Shown here piece by piece: positions 33,591 through 45,334 of a DNA stretch of 64,000 nt; position 1 is the first letter of the stretch; each line of letters opens with the position of its first letter. The notes under the pieces are model-generated. The model searched no databases, was not told where the DNA came from, and saw only the letters and a list, made by a program, of their open reading frames with translations. This DNA is from Cryptomeria japonica (lineage: Eukaryota > Streptophyta > Pinopsida > Cupressales > Cupressaceae): NCBI RefSeq assembly GCF_030272615.1, contig NC_081408.1:199046841-199110840 (forward strand). Direction: 5' to 3'. The translations under genes and the position numbers were made by a program.

Positions 33591-35400
33591 ATCAAGGGTT
33601 GCAATGGTGATTCTTTTGCTGCCATGCATGGCTGATTGTGGAGGAAATGAAGGAAAAGGCAGTTTTTATAGTTGTTGGAGTTTTGAGATGGTTTCAGAAC
33701 CACCTATAGAGGCCGAAAGGGTTGTCACAACCCATTGTTTCATTAACATGCGAGGGGAGAAATCAAGATGCAAAGAGGAGCTTGTGATAATAAAGAAGGG
33801 TGCAATATCATTTCAACAACATTTCAATTGACTTGAGCGCCAATCATAGTGGCATTGAATGCATTAACTCGCCCACCTACATGTACTTGTCGGCCTACCA
33901 ACCCATCTATCCTTTTTAGAGCACCATTAAACCAGTCTTTATGCGGTTGGCACAGATCCAAAAAGGAAATTGCAGCATTCATCTACCATGGTTAACATTT
34001 GCAAGCCCAATGTCAAACTCTCCATTTCCTGATTGCAATTTAGCAGATTTTATGGGCAATTCTCCTAAATTTTGCACTCAATCCCATGAATCATTAATGC
34101 AAAGGTATGGCAAGGGTAAAGAGAATGTCTCTCATGCCTCCGAATTGATCGAATGGACACAAGTCTGCAAAACAGTATAGTTAAAATGGTGGCTAGGGCA
34201 TGGGTGCACCCTACAATACAAAGATTTTTGGGTAGTTGTACACATCTCTTTCTAGGACTTTGATTTGTTGTTGGTATAGGTTCATTTTTTTATTTTACAA
34301 GGATGGCAAATCAATTGAAGGAGAGAAAATAGAAGAAAATGTTTCCAAACTAGTGTTTTATTGTAATCTAGGCAAAGACAATGTTTTGTAATTTTAACAA
34401 CTTGGGTTTGTCCCAAATTTGTAAAGAAATATTGTAATCCTGGAAAAAAGGATTTCAAACTATGGAATCAGCATTGAGTGAATGTTTCCATTGAAATTCT
34501 GTTCATTTCTTGACATATGTATATGCACAGACATACACATATGTATATATATTATGTGTTTTTTATAGATGAATCCAAAACAAACCCAACCCCTAAAAAA
34601 GTTTGCCAAAACTGTTAACCAATCTTGTGGACCCAAACCAAGACCAACAACTTAGTTGCCTATTAATTGGTTTTAAAAAAAGAGACACATATTCTTCAAT
34701 ATTAATGGATGTTAGTTGGGCATTGATGTTCAAGCAAGTTTAAACATCAACATTTGTATTTTGCTCTTTCTCTAATCTGCCAAGTGAACAATCTTATTTA
34801 TACAATGGCATTGTCAATATTTGTGGGTGTCATCCTTCTGATGATTGCACCATTTATTTCCCTCCCCCTTATCTTGTTTCAAAGCTAAAGTTTTTTGGTG
34901 GCACAATTGCTTGTGGAATAGGTGAAGGATGCTCGTACACAGTAACTTAAGCTTGCATGTTGACTTCAATATCCATCTTGTGTGAGATCAAAATAGGGTG
35001 AACCTTTCAACTTCATATTGAATAACTCATTGATCATGATGACATGTCAATAGGCTTGCTCCGATTCTTCCCAAAGCAAAAACTCCATGACAGCTTGCAC
35101 ATGGTTATGAAGAACACCGAGATACTTAGAGCAATGCACAGCATTGTTTTATGGAATTTCAAATGAATGATGAGTTCACAAAACTCATTTGTATGGTTGG
35201 GCACTACACAATCCCTCTTTGTAAAGTCCCTTTCTAGAACATTTCAAATTTTTGGTGACTTCTACCCTAAAACAATCTCTTACTTCAAATGATAACTTCA
35301 TCAAACATCAAAAATTCAAGATAATAATCAGATCAACAAATCAAAGCACAATCCTCAAAAGAAATCAAATTGTGAGTTCTTTGGGAATTAACTTGCCCGG

Positions 35401-35540
35401 AGCATGAAAGGATCCCTGTACCTTCCAACTCCTAGCCTCAAAGCACGAAAGGGTCCCCATACCTTCCAACCCCTAACCCTAGAGCATCAAAGGGTTTTTG
35501 TCCTTCCAACTCCTATCCCCAAAGCATGAAAGTATTGGTG
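35401..35540 (+). repeat. 41-bp tandem repeat (about 3.4 copies)
   Basis: Units start AGCATGAAAGG, AGCACGAAAGG, AGCATCAAAGG and AGCATGAAAG at 35401, 35442, 35483 and 35523 (41, 41 and 40 bp apart). Each is followed by a CCTTCCAACYCCTA phrase. Confidence 0.8.
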
Positions 35541-35549
35541 AGTGATGCT

Positions 35550-36265
35550 TGATAAGTGATCCTCAAATGCTTGGAATGATTTCCCCTTTATACTTAATTA
35601 AATCACGACCCTCCATTGCTGCCTTTGAGAATAATAAATTATTCAACAAATTGATCTCTCTTGCATGTCCTCCTAAAATGAAACCTTCTTCCTTGTATAT
35701 CTTCCAATGTGAGGGAGGAGTTACACCTCTTCATCATGTCTGCCCTTTGCAAGAATCACTACCTTTCACAATTACCACCATGTGAAAGAATACAACCAAT
35801 CATAATTTTTGCCCTTTGAAATACTCACTTCCTTATTTTCTTCCGATTTCTTTCTATAAATCCTTCCTTGATTCATATGCTCAATTGTTTCTTCCTTACT
35901 TTCTTGATGATCTACTCCCAAGGAAAAGATCTCCCTTTTATATCTTATTCCTAAGGGAGTCAACCTTCCATGATTTCTACCCTTTGAAAGAGTCACAACT
36001 ATTCACACTTAATTGTTGTCTTTTGAAAATAATTATTTATTTCCAAATTGACTTATTGCTTCCTTCTTTTATTGATTATTAATTGATGGATGGATGTCCT
36101 CAAATGAAATGATCCCCCTTTTATATCTCATGTTTGAGGGAGTCGTACTCTTCATTTCATGCCATTTGACTATTCATTACACTTAATTAAATTTAAATTA
36201 TATTGTATTTTTTTATTTTAATGTATTATTATTTAGAATTAAATCCCATTTCAAAAAGGGGACAT
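35550..36265 (-). repeat. LTR-like fragment with duplicated promoter segment
   Basis: Read leftward from 36265 it begins TGTAATGTCCCC, a TG start, and has a TATA region (GATATAAAAGGGGGATC at about 36111-36127). A second TATA-bearing copy of the same segment lies about 183 bp on (35928). This suggests an old LTR with a tandem promoter duplication. No partner LTR was found and the inner end is undefined. Confidence 0.4.
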
Positions 36266-36269
36266 TACA

Positions 36270-36912
36270 CTCTTCATCTCAACAGCTTGAATATCTTGTA
36301 CACTTTATTATAGAACTAGAGGATGGCATGCTTCAGTTAACTTGAAACATGTATCAAAAGTTTTAAATTTTCTTTGTGTAGTAAAATCGTATCCCTTCAC
36401 AATTTCACTCACTTTGGACTTGCTTTAGTGTCGTGCCTAATGTACCTAATTCATATCTGATTGTGCTCAGTTTCAGGACTATTTCTGCAAATTTGACGCA
36501 ATCCTACTCACAACCTTTGTTCTGGCCCAAATTGCGAGGACTAGGACGCCCAGTGCCCCTGTCCAAGCAGTTTGGCCCCAAATTTTAAATTACAACGATC
36601 AGCTTTGCAAGCAGTGGGAAATTGCTCCCCAATGTTGACTTTTCCCAAAAATTAAATTCAAAAAGGTGTAAGTTGCGTATAAATACAACTCCCTCTCTCA
36701 TTTCAAACTGTAATCAACATCTATCTTCTAGGTGACACAACTGAGCATTCAATCAAGCATAATTGAGTACAGGCCTGCAATCAAGGAATCAAGTATTCAA
36801 GTTTCAGCAATCATGATCAATCATAATGTGTTCCTCTATGACAAAAGCATGCATTAACACCATTCAAGCAACATCAAGTCTTCTATGAGACATCAAGCCA
36901 AGGGTTTCATAT
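36270..36912 (+). promoter_or_regulatory. Possible 5' LTR/promoter region upstream of hairpin array 1
   Basis: It contains GCGTATAAATACAAC, a good TATA box at 36678-36685, followed by about 230 bp of non-coding leader that ends in the palindromic segment at 36913. This resembles the U3-R-U5 order of an LTR. By eye it does not match the LTR at 41826-42678, so the two may not be a pair. Confidence 0.35.
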
Positions 36913-36958
36913 TGTTGTGACGTATTCACACATCGCTCCATTGCAAATGGGGACCCCT
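36913..36958 (+). promoter_or_regulatory. Conserved leader with palindrome, possible U5/PBS junction (copy 1)
   Basis: It reads TTGTTGTGACGTATTCACAC, then CATCGCTCCATTGC, AAATGGGGACCCCT. The same segment occurs at 51453-51497, each time upstream of a tandem array. In the second copy the arms CCCCATT and AATGGGG pair perfectly around GCA. It could be the end of a 5' LTR with a modified primer-binding region; no tRNA match is claimed. Confidence 0.5.
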
Positions 36959-37339
36959 ACCTTTTGCTTTCTAGGGTTAGTTTTCTTGGTCTTCTAGGTT
37001 CTTGTCTATTGACCTTTTGCATTTGGAGAGTTGTTAGAGGGATTATTTAGATAATAGGCTCTACTTGAGCTAGGGTAAGTCAGTAGATGGTCCAGATCAG
37101 GGTCTCATTGAATGCCTTCCTTAGGTCGAGTTTTGCTCTTGTTGCTAGTTGTGTCTTGTCTGAGTTTGAGGAAGTCAATGAAGCCTTGTGAGTGAATATC
37201 ATCTTTGAGGGTCTGAGATTGGTCAAATTGACGAATGATGGGGATTGATGAGAAGCTAACCTATTTATCCTTTGAGGCGCCTTGGACAAGCCTAGACTTG
37301 GAGATTTGATGAAGAGGTCAAACTTTGAACCTAAAAGAT

Positions 37340-40300
37340 GGATTTCGCTCCTGACTCTTCCAAAGGGTCTAGAGTGAAATCCTTGGAAAAGACCTAAATT
37401 GTCATCAAAAACATTGAAATGATATCACCTTGAAGACAAATGGACCTGATTAGGATGAAGGAACGATCTAACAACCAAGTCAAAGGGCAAAGTTGAAGGG
37501 AAAATGAGAAATTCTAGCCCAATTCAACAATTTTGCTCCTGACCCTTCCAAAGGGTCCAGAGCGAATTTCCTTGGATCTTCTTTCCTGCTCTTAATTTGC
37601 ATAAGAAACCTTGTCCTTAGGGTGGTATGAAGAGAGCATTAATGTTTGCAACAAGGAGAAGTGATGAAAAGTGAGGAATTTGGACATGATTGCAAATTTC
37701 GAACCTGACCCTTCCAAAGGGTCCAGAGCGAAATCCTCCTTATTGCTTATTTCTTGATTAAGGACATCAAATAATGGACTTGAATGGCAAGGAGAGGATT
37801 CAAGAAGATAAGGCAAAAGCATGATGAGTGAAAAAGGTCGAGAAGCTTGAGATTTCCCAAGGACCTAAGATTTCACCTAAGTCATTGAATGGTTGGATTG
37901 ATTTGCAAGACTATGGAAGGAAATGCATTAAGGGTTGAGTCTAAAGCGAAGCCAAGTCAAATTTCAGGTAAATTGAGCCTAGAATAGGAATTTCGCTCCT
38001 GAACCTTCCAAACGGTCCAAAGCGAATTCCTCCATAAGACATTCCACCTTGACCCAAACTAGGAACTAACTCATTCCCAGGCATTATTTAAGGCAAAACA
38101 CTTGTTTGGACAAGGAAATGTGGGAGATGAAGTCAAGATTTGAGCCTAAGGGTGAATTTCGCTCCTGACCCTTCCAAAAGGTCCAGAGCGAAATTCTTGT
38201 AGGACCCTATTTCTTCACAAAATCTGTAAGTAAAAGCCAATTTGAGGAGCAAATTGGCTTGATAATGATAGGAAGAAGCCTGAGAAGTTATATCCAAGGT
38301 AAGGAAGGGAGAAAAGATGTGTAGAATGAGCTCAAGGAAGAATTTCACTCCTAACCCTTCTAAAGGGTCCAGAGCAAAATTCCCATAACCTCTATGTTCC
38401 TCCTTATTATGGCCAAGTTTTTGACTTCTAAGGCATGGTTGGAAAGATTTTGATGTGTTCTTGCCTTTGAAAGGTGGATTGAGGCAATGGAGTGGTGAAA
38501 ATCAACTCAAAATAGGAATTTCGCTCCTGACCCTTCCAAAGGGTCCAGAGCGAAATCCTCAATTTGACCTTCTATTTTGCCTAAGACATTGAAAGGACCT
38601 TGTTTTCAGCTAAGTGATGGCAACTTCACTTGATTGTGGTGAGGAGAGATTAGTTTGATCAAGTTTGAAGGTGAATTGAATGGAAGAAGTGTGAAATCAA
38701 CCTAAAACAAGAATTTCGCTCCTGGCCCTTCCAAAGGGTCCAGAGCGAAATTCTCCCTAGAAACTATTTTCTTCCTTGTTTGGACCAAAAACCTTGTTCC
38801 TTCGACATAGTGGGGGTAGATTGATATACTCTTTCCATAGGAAGTGATTGAAAGTGAAGGAGATGAAGGATTTTGTCCAAGATTATGAATTTCGCTCCCG
38901 ACCCTTCCAAAGGGTTCAGAGCGAAATTCCTCAAACCACCTATTTTCTCCTTGTGTGGAATCAAAACATTGGTTCTTATGGCGTGGTTGGAAGTGGAGTG
39001 ATGTATATTTGCCTTGCAATGAAGATTGGAGTTAAAGAAATGAAGAATCAAGCCTAAATCTTGAATTTCGCTCCTGACCCTTCCAAAGGGTCCAGAGCGA
39101 AATTCTCAAAATCTCCTTTTTCTTCCAATTTTGTGTTAAGCCAAACGTTGACCAAGGTGAATTGAGCTTGAAGATGTCCCTAGGCATGCATTTGAATAAC
39201 TTGTGATCACCAAAAGTGAAGATTTTGAGCTAAAACTTGGATTTCGCTCCTGACCCTTCCAAAGGGTCCAGAGCAAAATTCTAAATAGGTCCTGTCCTTG
39301 GCCATGGTCTTGAGCAAAATCCTCTTTTCAAGCCTTCCTGAGGGTCAAACAAGTGTTGCCTTCATGAGAGAGGAATCCAAATGTGAGAATCAAGGTAAAA
39401 CGAAGTAAGAGGAAGGAGGAATTCAACCTAAGGGAAGAATTTCGCTCCTGACCCTTCCAAAGGGTCCAGAGCGAATTTCTTCATGTGGTTCTATACCTTG
39501 CTCCAATCTACAAGCTAGCTCATTCCCAGGCAATTTCAAAGGCCAAAGACTTGTTCTCAATGACTCTGTAAAGCGGAAAATCGCGAGCGAACCCTAAGTG
39601 TTCCCCCCACCACTCTGAGGAGAGGGGAGGTCACTTAGGATTGACGGTTTTCACTTAGGAGAGACTTTACATTCAAAAGAGGGGTTGGAACCCACAAGAT
39701 CCAATCCCACACAATGCAAGATTGGATTCTAAATGAGTTTCAAGGGTTAAGACAGCAAGGCTACCCTCTTTTGTAAAGAATGTGGATAGAATGATTAAGC
39801 TAGGAATGCATGAAAAGTGAGAAAGATTCACTTATAAACTGAGATAGGGATATAGGATGAAGCAGCGGACCTGGAATTAGCAGTAAAATGTCGAAACGAC
39901 ACTGTCCTGCAAATTTGAGCAAAAGTTGACGGGATGATGGCGCCCGGCGTGCACACGGTCCTCTGAAAAATCCGCGAAACGAAGGGGGATCAGTTCGTCT
40001 CTGCACAAGGATTCCAGATCTTCAATTTCAGCCGCGTACTTGCAACCTACACACAGAAAAGCGAAGACGATTGGGGGGTTAGGGATTAGGGGTTTGCCCT
40101 TAGGTCAAACCCCGGTTTTGGAATTAACCAAGAAATGAGAAATGCTGTAAATGTAAATGTTTGTAAAACAAGTACTAGTACCTTGTTGTAAGAATGTTTG
40201 TATTCTTACATGCGAAGGTGTAGATGTTGTTGTATGTTGTATGTTGTATGTTGTATGTTGTGATCTCCTCTTCAATGGTTGAATCCTTGTCTTGAATGCA

Positions 40301-41263
40301 ACACTTAGCCTTGAATGGAGACTTAGAATGATCAATTGCTTGAAGGAATGCTTGAATGCTAGAATGTTTGAGTATCGTTTCCACGTCTTGTACACATATG
40401 TCCTTTTTTTCTTTCATCTACCCAAAATGGGAGAGGAAATGTAGTTTATATACTTGCCAATTAGGGTTGATAGACTGATTTTTCCGACCTTGGGCCGACA
40501 AGGAAAGAGTATTTTCCAATTTGCAAACAAAAAGACCCGAAGCCCCATAGGAGACCGGGCCCAAAAATAGGGCCAGGGACCAGGGCGCTGGGTGCCCTAG
40601 TCCTGAAGGACCAGGGCGCTGGGCGCTCTAGTCCCACCTCCCGGGACAGCAAGGTGCAAGGAGGGATCAGGCAAGGTGCAAGAAAATGCAGTTTTTGATG
40701 CCATGAGCAAGTTTCGGGGTCTCCATTCAGGTTCAGTGTTGCGTCGCCATCGTGAAGACCCAAATGCGGTCGAAATTGCAAGTGTCGCAATTTTAGGACG
40801 CTACAGACTCAAATGCATGAAGGATGGAGCTAAGTGAGGGAAAACAAGCAAAGTATGAATTTCGCTCCTGACCCTTCCAAAGGGTCAAGAGCGAAATTCT
40901 CAAAAACATCTAATTTGCTCATGATGGAGGCCAAGATATGAATTCCTAGGCATTGGTGGAGCAAAGATTAATGTATACTTACCTTGAGAAGCAATTTGGA
41001 GCAAGGAAGGGATGGAATTGTGTCTTAATCATGAATTTCGCTCCTAACCCTTCCAAAGGGTCCAAAGCGAAATCCTAAGATAGCCTAAATTCTTGCCAAA
41101 AACACTTTGAAATTGACATCACTTAAAGGGCTAGTTGTGAGATCATGATGGGAGAAGGTTTGAAGGTTAAGTCCAAAATTGTGAAATGTTGAAAATGAGG
41201 TCTAATTGAGCAAAATAGCAAAAAATCGCCCCTGACCCTTCCAAAGGGTCCATAGCGAAATTT
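37340..41263 (+). repeat. Hairpin array 1: 15 copies of a 43-bp palindrome on a ~176-bp monomer
   Basis: Each copy has outer arms GAATTTCGCTC and GAGCGAAATTC, inner arms GACCCTT and AAGGGTC, loop CCA, and a 2-nt mismatch between arm pairs (CT facing CA). Starts: 37340, 37528, 37694, 37988, 38154, 38340, 38516, 38711, 38887, 39063, 39239, 39437, 40857, 41033, 41221. Distances are 166, 176, 186-188 or 195-198 bp, with one 294-bp gap that may contain a ruined copy near 37850. The 39437-40857 distance becomes 176 once the inserted solo LTR and its duplication are removed. Spacers keep only faint similarity (for example CATTCCCAGGCA twice), so the palindrome is the conserved part of a diverged monomer. 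Confidence 0.93.
39567..40805 (-). mobile_element. Solo LTR inside hairpin array 1
   Basis: 1,239 bp, starting TGTAAAGCGG and ending GCTACA, with exact GACTC duplications at 39562-39566 and 40806-40810. There is no internal region, so it is a solo LTR left by recombination between the two LTRs of an element. A TATA-like TATATAAAC on the minus strand near 40450 suggests minus orientation, with the element starting TGTAGCGTCC. A 7-bp microsatellite (TGTTGTA repeated four to five times) lies at about 40225-40260. Confidence 0.85.
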
Positions 41264-41388
41264 CCTATAGGGCAAGATCCTAAGCGAATTCCATTTTGAT
41301 GCCTTCTTATTAATGATTTAAGGTAAGAAATGATATGTTGGGATAAATATATCATGTGTATTTAATCATCTTTTGGTTTGTTTTGCAG

Positions 41389-41782
41389 ATGGAGGAGGAT
41401 CAAGCCAAGACAAGGATGACCTATTGCAATCCCATCATCATCAAGGACACTCCAAATGCATGGAGGAAGACTTCAAGTGTTCGGGAAAAACATTGAAGGA
41501 CTTCAAGTGTTCAAGGAGTTGCAAGCTATCCTCAAGATCTTCATTCTACCATATGGAGAAGCCACAAGATATCGGAAGAAGGATCTTATTAAACTTCAAA
41601 GCAATATGAGCTACCAAAGGAGGAGTGACTTGATCGTGAAGAGGCCTTATCAAGCACATGAGAGTCAAGAGGGTACATCATTCATCAAGTACATCAAGGA
41701 TGAAGGAAGATCAATCAAGGTCAATGCAAGGGCAAATGCAAGACAAGGTGGCATCCCAGTCACTATTTCTCCAGTCAGATAG
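41389..41782 (+). pseudogene. Short decayed ORF after a splice-acceptor-like site, upstream of an LTR (unit 1)
   Basis: It follows a strong acceptor-like stretch (GGTTTGTTTTGCAG) with an ATG immediately after the AG. The frames through it are polar and Lys/Arg/Gln-rich and change near 41460; the clearest ends DEGRSIKVNARANARQGGIP. The segment GACAAGGTGGCATCCCAGTC recurs on the opposite strand in unit 2 (60.9-61.0 kb), so it belongs to a repeat family, not a host gene. Function is unknown; it could be the last exon of a spliced element transcript. Confidence 0.45.
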
Positions 41783-41825
41783 CTCCACCTCAGCATGTCC
41801 AAATTCAGTGTACCTAACTCAACAA

Positions 41826-42678
41826 TGATGGCACAAACTTCGAGGCACTTACCCCTCCTTCCTATTGGTTCTCAAATATTGAATGTAATTTTCTCATTAG
41901 CTAAGGAAGTTTGTTATAACAAACCCTAATTAGGGTTTCCATCTTGTAATCCTAGTCATTGATTGTAATTTGATCAGAGCCATTGAATTGTAAAGAGCTC
42001 TCTATATAAAGCTATGGCTCTTCATTTGTAAAAGGGAATAGTTAGTTCATAGAGGTTAGAATAGCAATTAGAGTAGATTAGGAGGAGAAGGCAAGAAATT
42101 GTTACCCAAATTGTAAATGAACTCCATTTTCATTGAAGTTAAGGTGAAATGTGTTCTTTCTTGCAATATGCATGGTCTCTTGTTGAATCTTCATTCTTAG
42201 ATGGTAAATAATTAGATTGAATGAAGGAGGTTATTGAATGCACTCGTGTGGAATCCGCCTAGTCCAAACCAATAGCTTCTTGTTGATTGTAAGTGCGCCC
42301 TGCGTGGTCAACTGGCATAGAATGAGCTCAATCTCGAGTCGTTACACATCTATTGTTCATGCATTATCTTGAATGGTGATCAGTGTTGGATGGTGTATGA
42401 TTTGAACATATTCGAAGCATCCCTTAGAAGATCGCACTGAGTTGGTGTTGAATTGTTCAGCCTGATGGTGAGACCCAGCCCAGTAGAGCTCCACCCAATC
42501 GTTCATTCATCTTCTTGCATTCTAGGTCTTAGATTAGATTCTCCAAACCCTAAATATTTTGATGTTTCTTTATCTTCCAACTAATTTTCGAAGAGACAAA
42601 ACTACAGAGCCTCCTAATCCGAAAACTAGAACTTATTGTTGATTAAAGCACCCTCAAACTAGGGTGCCCAACACATCA
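41826..42678 (+). repeat. LTR of the CCCTAATTAGGG family (unit 1)
   Basis: It aligns in order with 48953-49889 and 55326-56216: a GGCAC-containing start, the palindrome AACCCTAATTAGGGTTT, a TATA region (CTCTATATAAAGC near 42000), a TGAATGAAGGA phrase and a tail ending CAACAC. Divergence is high and both ends are approximate. Confidence 0.6.
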
Positions 42679-44689
42679 ATCTTATCTTTTCAGGTCCAGA
42701 TTGCAATCATGGGCTCTTCTCTATCTCCTCTTTCCAGATCTAAACTACTATGTTGATTTATTGTTCTATATTTTACTGTTTATACTCGAAGTCATCATTT
42801 TGCTATCATTTAAACGTAATTCATTTATACAAACTTTGTGATCTCAAATCCATCTCATACACACAAAGAGGGAATCAAAAACACAAGTGCTCAGCTCTCC
42901 TATTAGGATCGTAGTTGAGCCTATTTTTGATTCCCCAATATTTATGTTACGGAAATTTGAGATCTTGGTTTATGTTCCTAGGCAAACCTTATCATTATCA
43001 AACCTAATGGAACATAAACCTTGTGGGATTGTGGCCTCAGCAAACCTTAGTGCACAGAGGCAATTCTCCAATCATTCAAGCATGCCCAATAAACCTACAC
43101 AACCCTCCTTATATAGGGAGAATACCTAAACCACTCAAAGTCGGCCTTATTGGGATAGCCAACCTGGAGTTGGCCCAACACAAATAAACGAAAATAAGGA
43201 AATTAATATTTATTTAATATTGTGTTAGAAAAACACTTATTAATCAAAAGGCAAATTACTCCCAAGGAATCGACTCATTTGGGGTCATCACACATATCAC
43301 TGTGTTTCTTTGCACTATATAATATTTCCACCAACAAAGTGTTTGTTTAGATATCTTGAGTTTTTTAATGTGAAACCTTTTAGTAGTTGTGAGCTTGTTA
43401 ATGTTGAGGTATACCTCCATATCAAAGCCATTCATCCAACACCTTGACATAGTTATTGCCTTTGAACACCTTTAATTAACTATAGTGTCGCAATGAGAAA
43501 TTAATGGCATTAGACATTGTCAAACCGAATTCAAGCATTAATCTCAAAATTTGGAGAAAGTCCCTTACTCTATTCTTCAAAAGCTTCCTAGAAAAGGATA
43601 TGGACTTATGTTCGAGCAGGTTTCTTCACATTATCAAACAAGGGTTTTTCCTTTGCAATATTGCTAGCACGTAGTTATGCATAGATAGGACCAGATAGGA
43701 TTTTGAAACATCAACACGTAAGATATGAGAACTCTAATATAAAAGATCCATGTCAAGCCCAAAAGTTATCAACGGAGAACAAGTTATAAACTATTTAGCA
43801 AATGGATTTATCTAACTTGCAAAGTGAAATTGAACACACAATAGAATTATGAAAAACAAATAACTACAATTACATATTTAGGTAGAACTAGGGATAACAA
43901 ATATAGCTCTCCTATTGATTGTGTCCAAGATTTTATACATATGCATACAATGTTGGGCATAGACACCAAAATTGTGTTATTCTTGTGAGCTGATCTAGAG
44001 ATTGATTGTACAGAATTGAGACTTTTTATAAAAATAATAGTGTCTATACAATGTCCAACCACCCAATAGGAACCAGGAGGATGAGAATTATAGATTCAAC
44101 TACAGAGTAGTTCAGTTAGAATAACCCTTGATATGTTGTTCCATTTAGATTGCAAAAGCCAATATTGTCTTGCCGTGCATGTCGAACCAAAGGAGGTGTG
44201 TCTTACATGCTGTTGTTTACAACCATCACATGGCTACAAAGCAGAAATGTCAAAATACCTTGCAAATATAACAAGGAGCTTGCTTGAGAATGGAAATCCA
44301 ACCCAGTTCTAATCAGATCGGGGCCTGTACAGCATGAGTGGGACCCATTATGCAGGCTTGTATACTCAGTGTAAGTGGCACCTGTTTGAATATGGGATGG
44401 GTAGGTTAGCACAATCTGGTGTCTCCTGCCTATGCATGTTAGGCTTGATGGGTGTAAAGGGTAGTCTCATGTAAGTGTGCATTGTGTACATTAAAGAGTT
44501 AATGGTTAATTAATTGATAATTCAGTGTTTGCGGAATACCAAAAGAAAAGTACTATTACACTCTCAAACTAATGACAAAAAATAAACTTCACTTGACTGA
44601 GAAATGTTATTCAAAAAACTCATCTATTTCTTCTTTGGTATACTATCCAATAATGTTAACCGTTTAGTTCCAAAAATTTACAGTCATAC

Positions 44690-44728
44690 CTGACGTGCAA
44701 GTTTCTCTATCTTTTCCTGCTCCATTTT
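44690..44728 (-). CDS. 39-bp internal exon of the host gene
   Basis: Read leftward: acceptor ATGTTCTTGCAG, then thirteen codons for KMEQEKIEKLARQ, then a GTATGA donor after a CAG. Its length is a multiple of three and it ends in phase 0, matching the phase-0 start of the 23405-23581 exon. The joined product would be a short charged helix running into the Ser/Gly linker and membrane anchor. The surrounding sequence has no other coding signal, and the exon is small, so the call rests on the splice sites and phase. Confidence 0.45.
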
Positions 44729-44829
44729 CTGCAAGAACATACCAACTTATAGTCAATAAACATCTGACAATATGAATCCACAAAATCTTTTGGCTACAAG
44801 TCTACTAATATATTCCTATGGACACTTAC

Positions 44830-44922
44830 AGTTACAGCTAACCATGCCTCCACAACCATCAAGAAGCCACAAGTGTATTTATAAAAAAGTGCAAAAACAA
44901 AATCAATGAAAGTTCTATACAT
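44830..44922 (-). CDS. Candidate further upstream exon (weak)
   Basis: On the minus strand an open stretch of 31 codons from an ATG ends VVEAWLAVT before a good GTAAGT donor, leaving a 101-bp intron before the 39-bp exon and joining in phase 0. An in-frame TGA lies just upstream of the ATG, and no convincing acceptor precedes it. It is either a first coding exon or chance. The upstream part is AT-rich like intron sequence. Confidence 0.22.
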
Positions 44923-45334
44923 TTGTGAATATTTTCAAAGATTGCATACCATGGTCAAAAGAGTTTAAGAAAAGGTCAAAGTATTTGGCAAACTGAAAGA
45001 TCCTACTGCACAGCACTATTTAGAGAATAAAAAATTAAATTCATGTTAAGCATAATATGTCTCCCTTTTCAGTTATGATGCTTATTTATAATGATTTACT
45101 TCATCTATAGCAGACAAAGAATAAGCAAATTGGTTTCCCTCTCCAAAGGAAGAATTAAAGAAAAATCAGAATAATGTCAAATATTAAAACCTTAAGATCT
45201 TCCAAATTCTCAAAACATATTTTGCATTCATGAGCTCAATTGACAAGGAAGGTGATTGAAAGTTCAGTACACTGCATCGGTCAATATAAAATTCCTTTTC
45301 ACATTTCATAAAACTACGTTGCAGATTACAGTCC

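Larger units (their letters stand above)
23582..44689 (-). other. Putative 21.1-kb intron of the host gene
   Basis: The stretch between the two exon candidates. It has a GTATGA donor at its 5' end (44689 downward) and a TTTCCAG acceptor at its 3' end. It is filled with repeats: an integrase fossil, a SINE, minisatellites, LTR-like pieces, the hairpin array and a solo LTR. Stretches not listed separately (for example 24980-28000, 29900-31500, 31920-33040, 33600-35400 and 42680-44680) show no gene I can recognise. Introns this long are usual in conifers. Confidence 0.42.

Noticed and set aside
37340-41263. CRISPR-like repeat/spacer layout of palindromic repeats
   Set aside because: This is eukaryotic, retroelement-rich DNA. 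Spacers are 120-150 bp, related to each other and not unique, and there are no cas-like genes.
36270-42678. 36270-36912 and 41826-42678 as the two LTRs of one element
   Set aside because: Order and words do not match by eye; the TATA regions and CCCTAATTAGGG palindrome are not shared.
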